DNA of 64,000 nucleotides from JBBQWZ01 sp038210135 (lineage in GTDB: Bacteria; Acidobacteriota; Terriglobia; Bryobacterales; Bryobacteraceae), in NCBI GenBank assembly GCA_038210135.1, contig JBBQWZ010000019.1, positions 40,793-104,792 of the forward strand. Reading direction: 5' to 3'. The position numbers were made by a program, and so were the translations under genes. Positions 59,220-64,000 of the stretch are shown piece by piece; positions within the stretch are counted from its first letter, which is position 1, and every line of letters begins with the position of its first letter. The notes under the pieces are model-generated. The model ran no database searches. It saw only the letters and a list, made by a program, of their open reading frames with translations, and had not been told where the DNA came from.

Positions 59220-59936
59220 ATGCCAAAATACAAACGCATCTTACTCAAACTCTCCGGCGAAGTCCTGTCAGGCGCAGCCGGCTTCGGCATCGATGCCGAC
59301 AAAGTCCGCGCGCTTTCCGCCGAAATCGCGGAAGTCGCCCTTAGCGGCGTCCAAATCGGCCTCGTCGTCGGCGGAGGCAACTTCTTCCGCGGCGTCGCCG
59401 CCGCATCCAAGCACATGGACCGCGTTGCCGCCGACCACATGGGCATGCTCGCTACCGTCATCAACGCTTTGGCCCTGCAGGACGCGCTCGAAAAGGCCGG
59501 CGTTCCCACCCGCGTCATGACCGCGATCGAAATGCATCAGGTCGCCGAACCCTACATCCGCCGCCGTGCTATCCGCCACCTCGAGAAAGGCCGCATCGTG
59601 GTCTTCGCCGCCGGAACCTCCAACCCGTATTTCTCAACCGACACCGCCGCCACCTTGCGCGGCCTCGAAATCAAAGCCGAAATCGTCGCCAAAGCCACGC
59701 GCGTCGACGGAGTCTACGATAAAGATCCGATGAAGCACCCGGACGCCGTCCGCTTCACCGAGGTCACCTATCTCGAAGTCCTCTCGAAAGCCCTTGCCGT
59801 CATGGATTCGTCCGCCGTCGCCATGTGCCGTGACAACCAGATGCCCATCGTCGTCTTTGATTTGAACGTCCATGGCAATATAATGCGAATGACGATGGGA
59901 GAGCCAATCGGCACCCTCATACACGGCGGAGCATAA
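59220..59936 (+). CDS. pyrH: UMP kinase
   Basis: A 238-residue amino-acid-kinase-fold enzyme phosphorylating UMP to UDP. KYKRILLKLSGEVLSG is the N-terminal ATP-binding strand; GLVVGGGNFFRG, DHMGMLATVINALALQDALEK, VFAAGTSNPYFSTDTAATLRG and VDGVYDKDP are all diagnostic for bacterial PyrH. Length is normal. frr follows 55 bases downstream. Confidence 0.97.
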   Translation: MPKYKRILLKLSGEVLSGAAGFGIDADKVRALSAEIAEVALSGVQIGLVVGGGNFFRGVAAASKHMDRVAADHMGMLATVINALALQDALEKAGVPTRVMTAIEMHQVAEPYIRRRAIRHLEKGRIVVFAAGTSNPYFSTDTAATLRGLEIKAEIVAKATRVDGVYDKDPMKHPDAVRFTEVTYLEVLSKALAVMDSSAVAMCRDNQMPIVVFDLNVHGNIMRMTMGEPIGTLIHGGA

Positions 59937-59991
59937 GACTCCGAAGTGCAACCATTAGATTGCGCTTACTTATTTTAGAAAGATCGCCCTT

Positions 59992-60555
59992 ATGAACAGC
60001 GTCAAAGAAGTCGAAGCCCAAGTGAAAACCCGCATGGACAAAGTCCACGCGGACTTCCTGCACGCGATGACCAACATCCGCACCGGTCGCGCGTCCATCA
60101 GCATCTTTGAAAACATCCGGGTGGACTACTACGGCACCCCCACACCCATCAACCAGGTCGCCAACCTGCACGTCCCCGAGCCTTCGCTCATCACGATTCA
60201 GCCGTGGGACGTCTCGCAAATTGGCGCCATCGAGAAAGCGATTCGGAATTCCGATCTCGGGCTCAATCCCGGCAACGATGGAAAGCTGATCCGCGTTCCC
60301 GTGCCACCGCTGACTGAAGAGCGGCGTAAGGAGATGGTGAAGCGCCTCCACCAGATCGCCGAAGACCACCGCGTCGCCATTCGCAACGCACGCCGCGACG
60401 GCAACGAAGGCCTCAAGAAGCTCTCGAAGGACAAGGCCATCAGCGAAGACGATGAAAAGCAGGCCCTCGCCGAAGTCCAGAAACTGACCGACGCCGCCAT
60501 GGCCAAGCTGGACGCCTCCTCAAAGACCAAAGAAAAAGAAATCATGGGCCAGTAG
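59992..60555 (+). CDS. frr: Ribosome-recycling factor
   Basis: A 187-residue two-domain factor that splits post-termination ribosomes with EF-G. FLHAMTNIRTGRASISIFENIRVDYYGTPTPINQVANL (two segments) and ITIQPWDVSQIGAIEKAIRNSDLGLNP are canonical; RIPVPPLTEERRKEMVKRL appears as IRVPVPPLTEERRKEMVKRL. The stop codon is only 2 bases before a tandem array of hairpin repeats, which therefore forms the 3' UTR of the pyrH-frr transcript. Confidence 0.97.
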   Translation: MNSVKEVEAQVKTRMDKVHADFLHAMTNIRTGRASISIFENIRVDYYGTPTPINQVANLHVPEPSLITIQPWDVSQIGAIEKAIRNSDLGLNPGNDGKLIRVPVPPLTEERRKEMVKRLHQIAEDHRVAIRNARRDGNEGLKKLSKDKAISEDDEKQALAEVQKLTDAAMAKLDASSKTKEKEIMGQ

Positions 60556-60557
60556 CA

Positions 60558-60731
60558 GTGGCATAGGTCTCCGACCTGTGCACGCAAGTGGCATAGGCCT
60601 CCGACCTGTGCACGCAAGTGGCATAGGCCTCCGGCCTGTGCACGCAAGTGGCATAGGTCTCCGGCCTGTGCACGCAAGTGGCATAGGTCTCCCACCTGTG
60701 CACGCAAGTGGCATAGGCCTCCGGCCTGTGC
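60558..60731. repeat. Tandem 30-bp hairpin repeat, five full units and a partial sixth
   Basis: Units start at 60558, 60588, 60618, 60648, 60678 and 60708. Each begins GTGGCATAGG and ends TGTGCACGCAA. Within each unit AGGYC and GRCCT flank a 3-base loop, making a hairpin with GCA/TGC outer pairs. The variable stem positions read T-A, C-A, C-G, T-G, T-A and C-G in units 1-6. There are no spacers. Confidence 0.9.
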
Positions 60732-60750
60732 GTCCGCCCCATCCTCAATA

Positions 60751-60773
60751 ATCCCGGGCAATATGCCCGGGAT
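60751..60773. repeat. Perfect CCCGGG palindrome
   Basis: ATCCCGGGCA (60751-60760) and TGCCCGGGAT (60764-60773) are exact inverted repeats around a 3-nt loop, between the convergent frr and TMEM175 genes. Related to 6601-6645. Confidence 0.85.
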
Positions 60774-60778
60774 CCGTC

Positions 60779-61360
60779 TCAACCCTCGCGCGCAATCACC
60801 GGTTCCAACCGCCTGTCCGGCACCAGCCACATCGCCGCAACCACGGCGTACAGACCATTCGAAATCCACGGATTCACGAACGCCATCCCGATCGCCACCA
60901 GATAGATCAACGGCGAGAGGTGCCCCTTCCAATCCTTGCCCAGCGCAATCGCCAGCGCCGATCCCTTTCCCTCTCTCGCCACGATAACGTGCTGCAAAAT
61001 GTAGTACGCGACGCCCGCCATCAGCAGCACAAATCCAAATCCGGCTGTCGGCATCGGAGCTGCGTGATTATCCGCCATCCACGAGGTCGCGAACGGAAAC
61101 AGCGAGAGCCAGAACAGCAGGTGTAGATTCGCCCACAGGATCCCCGCCGTGACATGCTTCGTCGCATGGAACAAATGGTGGTGATTATTCCAGTAAATCC
61201 CCACGTATACAAAACTCAGCAGGTAATTGAGCAAAATTGGAATCATCGGGCGCAGAGCATCCAAGCCGGCCCCATGCGGAGTCTTCAATTCGAGCACCAT
61301 GATCGTGATCAGGATCGCCAGCACCCCATCACTGAAAGCTTCAAGTCGATTCGTTCCCAT
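60779..61360 (-). CDS. TMEM175-family (DUF1211) membrane protein, putative potassium channel
   Basis: A 193-residue protein with six predicted membrane helices. I start at the ATG at 61360 (MGTNRLEAFSDGVLAI), because RLEAFSDGVLAI is the family's hallmark first helix, whose conserved residues (R..FSD) line the pore of bacterial TMEM175 channels. NHHHLFHAT and WANLHLLFWLSLFPFATSWM are the usual second-third helix regions. Single-repeat bacterial forms assemble as tetramers and conduct potassium. It is convergent with frr and divergent from blaI, so it shares the 78-base promoter region with the BlaI operator. Confidence 0.9.
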   Translation of the reverse strand: MGTNRLEAFSDGVLAILITIMVLELKTPHGAGLDALRPMIPILLNYLLSFVYVGIYWNNHHHLFHATKHVTAGILWANLHLLFWLSLFPFATSWMADNHAAPMPTAGFGFVLLMAGVAYYILQHVIVAREGKGSALAIALGKDWKGHLSPLIYLVAIGMAFVNPWISNGLYAVVAAMWLVPDRRLEPVIAREG

Positions 61361-61403
61361 CCGGCGATGGTAGCCGTTCCCCGCCCGCCCTCGCAAAGTG
61401 TTC

Positions 61404-61439
61404 TTGACATCCTAACCGATAAGTACTAAACAATTAGTA
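61404..61439 (+). promoter_or_regulatory. Promoter with an overlapping BlaI-type operator
   Basis: A consensus TTGACA (61404-61409) is followed 17 bp later by TAAACA. Overlapping this -10 and reaching the start codon is a perfect dyad TACTAA-ACAA-TTAGTA (61424-61439), close in form to the TACTACA/TGTAGTA half-sites bound by BlaI and MecI. It would let the encoded repressor block its own promoter. Confidence 0.7.
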
Positions 61440-61819
61440 TGCGTTCGTCGAAACCGATTCTCACCGATCAGGAGCTCGAAATCATGAAGGTCGTCTGGGA
61501 ACTCGACAAAGCCACCGTCCGCGACGTCTACGAAAAACTGCGCGCCCATCGCCAGATCGCCTACACCACGGTGATGACCATGATGAAGATCCTCGAAACC
61601 AAAGGCCACCTCAAGAAAACGCAGGACGAACGCGCCTTCGTCTACCGCCCTACCAAACCCAAGCAGCAAGTCATCCGCGGCATGGTGCGGGAATTCATTC
61701 AACGTGTGTTCAACGGCTCCGCCGAGCCCCTCTTGGTCCATCTCGTCGAAGATGAAGGCCTCACCGCCAAGGACCTCGCGGAGATCGCACGCCTCGCCGG
61801 AAGGAAGCCAAAGGCATGA
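61439..61819 (+). CDS. BlaI/MecI/CopY-family transcriptional repressor
   Basis: A 126-residue winged-helix repressor. LTDQELEIMKVVWELDKATVRDVYEKL with AYTTVMTMMKILETKGHLKK is the DNA-binding domain of the family; GSAEPLLVHLVEDEGLTAKDLAEI is the dimerisation part including the region cleaved by BlaR1-type peptidases in the classical system. The ATG lies inside a TACTAA/TTAGTA dyad, implying autoregulation. It overlaps the M56 peptidase gene by 4 bases. No beta-lactamase gene is linked, so the trigger and targets are unknown. Confidence 0.93.
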   Translation: MRSSKPILTDQELEIMKVVWELDKATVRDVYEKLRAHRQIAYTTVMTMMKILETKGHLKKTQDERAFVYRPTKPKQQVIRGMVREFIQRVFNGSAEPLLVHLVEDEGLTAKDLAEIARLAGRKPKA

Positions 61820-63795
61820 ACTTCACGATCGAAAACCTCGCCATTTATTGCGCCCAGGTCGCCATCGTCATCGCGGCCGGCGCGCTGGTTCCGCTCGCCT
61901 TCGGACTGCGGGCGCCCAAGCCCCTGCTCGCGTATTGGCACTTGCTGCTCGTCTCTTGCGTCGCGCTGCCTTTCTTACAACCCTGGAAATCCCAAGCCGT
62001 CATCGTGCTTCACGTTCTTCCACTCCACACGCGGGCCGCGCCACTGCCGGCCGCAGGCGTCATAACCGGTTCATTCTGGAGCGCACCCGAACTCGTCGCC
62101 CTGACCCTCGCACTCGGAGCCGCTCTCCGATTCCTGTGGCTTTGCGCCGGCTTCCTGAAACTTCGTTTCTATCGACGCGCCGCCTCGCCGCTCCAACCAT
62201 TGCCGTCCGAAATCCGCGCCCTTCGCTCGCGCCTCGCTCCCCATGCCGACCTCCTGATCTCGGACCGCCTTACCAGCCCCGTGACCTTCGGTCTTTGGAG
62301 TCCAGCCATCCTGCTTCCCTCCAAATTCCTTGATTTTTCGACCGAAACCCGCGAAGCCATTGTCTGCCACGAACTGCTCCACATTCAGCGCCGCGATTGG
62401 TTGATTGCCATCGGCGAAGAACTCGTCCGCTGTGCCCTTTGGTTCCATCCCGCCGTCTGGTGGCTGCTCGGCCGAATCCAACTCGCGCGCGAGCAAGTAG
62501 TAGACCTCGCCGTCATCGAACGCACCTGCCAGCCCGACCTCTACGTAGATGCCCTTCTCGTCATCGCCCAATCCAAATTGCAGGCCGACCTCGCGCCTGC
62601 TCCCCTTTTTCTCAAAAAACGGCACCTGCGCCAGCGAGTGACCGCCATCGTCCAAGGAGTGCCCGTGAACCAACGTCTGCTCGTCGTTTCCGCCTTCGCC
62701 GCTTTTTCGGTGCTGCCGGTCGTAATCGGCGTCACCGCCTGGCAATTCCCCTTAATCGCCGCGCCCCAACAGGTCCTCGATGGACCCGGCGTGGAACTCA
62801 AAGACGGCCCGTGGACCATTCTCCACCGCGCCGGAATCGCTCATCCGCGCGAGGCCGGCGGCAACTACATTTCCGGTGACGTCGTCGTCGCCGTAAACCT
62901 GAATGCAAAAGGCGAGGTGATCGACGCGCGTGTCGTCAGCGGTCCCGACGAGCTTAGGAAAGCCGTGCTCGAGTCTGTCCTCCATTGGCACTTCGCGACC
63001 AGCGATGGGGATCTCGGCAACGGAGTCCGCAGGCCATCGCCGCCATCTTTCGAGTTGGCAATCCGCTTCAACGCATTGCGACTTCCTCCGCCTCCACCGC
63101 CGCCGCCGCCGTTGACCACAGTCAACGGTCAACAAGGCGGAACCTTGGCCTCGGTCGACGTGTCGAGCTTGCCTCGGGAAATGCAGGCCCGCGTACTCGC
63201 GGCGCTTCCGACACCCGGCGCCACATTCGGCGTCAACGACCTGGATACCTCCAGATTGAAACTGCTGGAGATTGATTCGCACATGATCCTCTCGATCTCA
63301 ATGGGGAGCGATCGCAACGTGAAGTTATTCGTCCTGTTGCCCCAGTTGTCGCCACGCCAAACGCTGAACCCGGTTGCGGGCATCCACTACGGAACGAACG
63401 ATGGCGCGATGAGACCAGTTCTCGGAGCAGTCCCGACGGAAGCTCCTCAGTCCGCCGGGATGCCGGCGATCGTCCGCATACCAAGCCGGATCCGGGTCGG
63501 GGGCGACGTGCAGGCAGCGAACCTGATTCAAAAGGTCACGCCCGCCTATCCAGCGGTAGCCAAGCAAGCGCGAATTCAGGGCACTGTCCGCTTGGAGGCG
63601 ATCATCAGCCCGGAAGGCAGGATCAGCAACCTCCAGCTGATCACCGGACACCCGCTGCTGATCGAATCCGCCATCGACGCTGTGTCCCAATGGGTCTACA
63701 AGCCGACTCTGCTGAACGGAAATCCGGTCGAAGTCCTAACGCAGATCGACGTCAATTACACCCTGTCCGACGCCCCGCCCGCTCCGCCGCAGTAG
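61816..63795 (+). CDS. M56 (BlaR1-like) metallopeptidase fused to TonB-C-like domains
   Basis: A 659-residue membrane protein. Residues 1-315 form the M56 domain: membrane helices near 10-30, 40-55 and 90-115, the zinc motif HELLH at 185-189, HPAVWWLLGRIQLAREQ with the third ligand region, and a last helix near 290-313. Instead of the penicillin-binding sensor of BlaR1, the periplasmic part holds a TonB-C-like domain (about 337-419: GDVVVAVNLNAKGEVIDARV), a run of nine or so prolines (423-432), and a second TonB-C domain (about 557-651) very like that of tonB at 11926-12687. It is coupled to the BlaI repressor. A signal-sensing protease that cleaves BlaI is the family expectation; the ligand is unknown. 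Confidence 0.9.
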   Translation: MNFTIENLAIYCAQVAIVIAAGALVPLAFGLRAPKPLLAYWHLLLVSCVALPFLQPWKSQAVIVLHVLPLHTRAAPLPAAGVITGSFWSAPELVALTLALGAALRFLWLCAGFLKLRFYRRAASPLQPLPSEIRALRSRLAPHADLLISDRLTSPVTFGLWSPAILLPSKFLDFSTETREAIVCHELLHIQRRDWLIAIGEELVRCALWFHPAVWWLLGRIQLAREQVVDLAVIERTCQPDLYVDALLVIAQSKLQADLAPAPLFLKKRHLRQRVTAIVQGVPVNQRLLVVSAFAAFSVLPVVIGVTAWQFPLIAAPQQVLDGPGVELKDGPWTILHRAGIAHPREAGGNYISGDVVVAVNLNAKGEVIDARVVSGPDELRKAVLESVLHWHFATSDGDLGNGVRRPSPPSFELAIRFNALRLPPPPPPPPPLTTVNGQQGGTLASVDVSSLPREMQARVLAALPTPGATFGVNDLDTSRLKLLEIDSHMILSISMGSDRNVKLFVLLPQLSPRQTLNPVAGIHYGTNDGAMRPVLGAVPTEAPQSAGMPAIVRIPSRIRVGGDVQAANLIQKVTPAYPAVAKQARIQGTVRLEAIISPEGRISNLQLITGHPLLIESAIDAVSQWVYKPTLLNGNPVEVLTQIDVNYTLSDAPPAPPQ

Positions 63796-63823
63796 CGCGA
63801 AAATCAGTCTTGACCGGCAAAAA

Positions 63824-63850
63824 GGCGGCCTGCAAAGGCCGCGCTTTTGC
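63824..63850 (+). terminator. Intrinsic terminator of the blaI-M56 operon
   Basis: GCGGCCT (63825-63831) pairs with AGGCCGC (63836-63842) around GCAA, followed by GCTTTTGC. From here to 64000 no gene is recognised. Confidence 0.8.
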
Positions 63851-64000
63851 TTTCTAAGTTGCAGCATTTTCTCATCGAAGGATGAGCCTGAAGCGGGGCG
63901 TTGAGGGTGGGTGAGGCTGGAGTCTTTCTTTTTTGTTTGAGGAAAGAAGCAATCGTAGGCGCTGTGGGAATGTGGGAAACGCGGGAGCGTTTTCCAAGGG

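Noticed and set aside
60558..60731. CRISPR array
   Set aside because: The 30-bp units are directly adjacent with no unique spacers, each unit is itself a hairpin, and no cas genes are present.
60520..60748. Minus-strand repetitive proteins across the tandem repeat (MPLACTGRRP-type)
   Set aside because: The 30-bp period is a multiple of three, so open frames arise automatically; no start signal or family match is seen.

Overview
The window reads as a contiguous stretch of chromosome from a Gram-negative, GC-rich bacterium, most likely an Acidobacteriota (Terriglobia/Bryobacterales type). Gram-negative cell structure is shown by lpxA, lpxD, TonB/ExbB/ExbD, a TolC-RND-membrane fusion operon and a TonB-dependent receptor. 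The phylum assignment is inference. It rests on the Oar-like receptor with an N-terminal carboxypeptidase-regulatory-like domain, the M56 peptidase fused to TonB-like domains, several secreted TPR proteins, and intergenic hairpin repeats of GGCATAGGCCTCCGG and CCCGGG type. No rRNA or tRNA gene, CRISPR array, prophage or insertion sequence was found.

Layout. 1-3.9 kb: end of a histone-deacetylase-like gene, a secreted lectin-fold protein, a DUF433/DUF5615 toxin-antitoxin-like pair, queG and a TPR protein. 4-7.2 kb (minus strand): an exported protein, a serine hydrolase, an ArsR regulator relic and a DinB protein. 7.2-15.4 kb: tgt-yajC-secD-secF, then tonB-exbB-exbD-exbD and a TPR lipoprotein. 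15.5-21.4 kb: rel (ppGpp), maf, a DUF721 gene, gatC-gatA and a superoxide dismutase. 21.4-32.4 kb: a LysR regulator divergent from a TonB-dependent receptor, then rfaE2-mfd and a SurA-like chaperone coupled to a YhaM-like RNase. 32.5-38 kb: L-2-hydroxyglutarate oxidase, an unassigned protein coupled to fumarylacetoacetase, an alpha/beta hydrolase, a small recombinase-like protein and a DUF72 protein. 38-45.3 kb: the NHEJ pair ku/ligD, divergent and sharing a dyad, a combined HD-GYP/GGDEF protein and a CpaE-like ATPase. 45.3-53.4 kb: a large TPR protein and an RND efflux operon. 53.4-55.3 kb: lpxA and lpxD, divergent. 55.3-60.6 kb: a repeat-rich gap, then rplM-rpsI-rpsB-tsf-(small unknown gene)-pyrH-frr. 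60.6-64 kb: tandem hairpin repeats, a TMEM175-type channel, and a BlaI repressor with an M56/TonB-domain sensor-like protein.

How the genes fit together. Most of the window is core machinery: translation, Sec export, lipid A synthesis, envelope energy transduction and DNA repair. Many adjacent genes overlap by 4 bases (queG-TPR, gatC-gatA, rfaE2-mfd, surA-yhaM, fahA-hydrolase, tolC-RND-MFP, blaI-M56), which implies translational coupling.

No clear new defence system was found. The less ordinary items are the BlaI/M56 pair, whose sensor part carries two TonB-C-like domains behind a dyad operator; the shared dyad between ku and ligD; the covarying tandem hairpins after frr; a 95-bp dispersed repeat; and several genes with a -10-like hexamer placed 5-8 nt before the start codon, suggesting leaderless transcripts. 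All calls come from reading the sequence. No database search was run.
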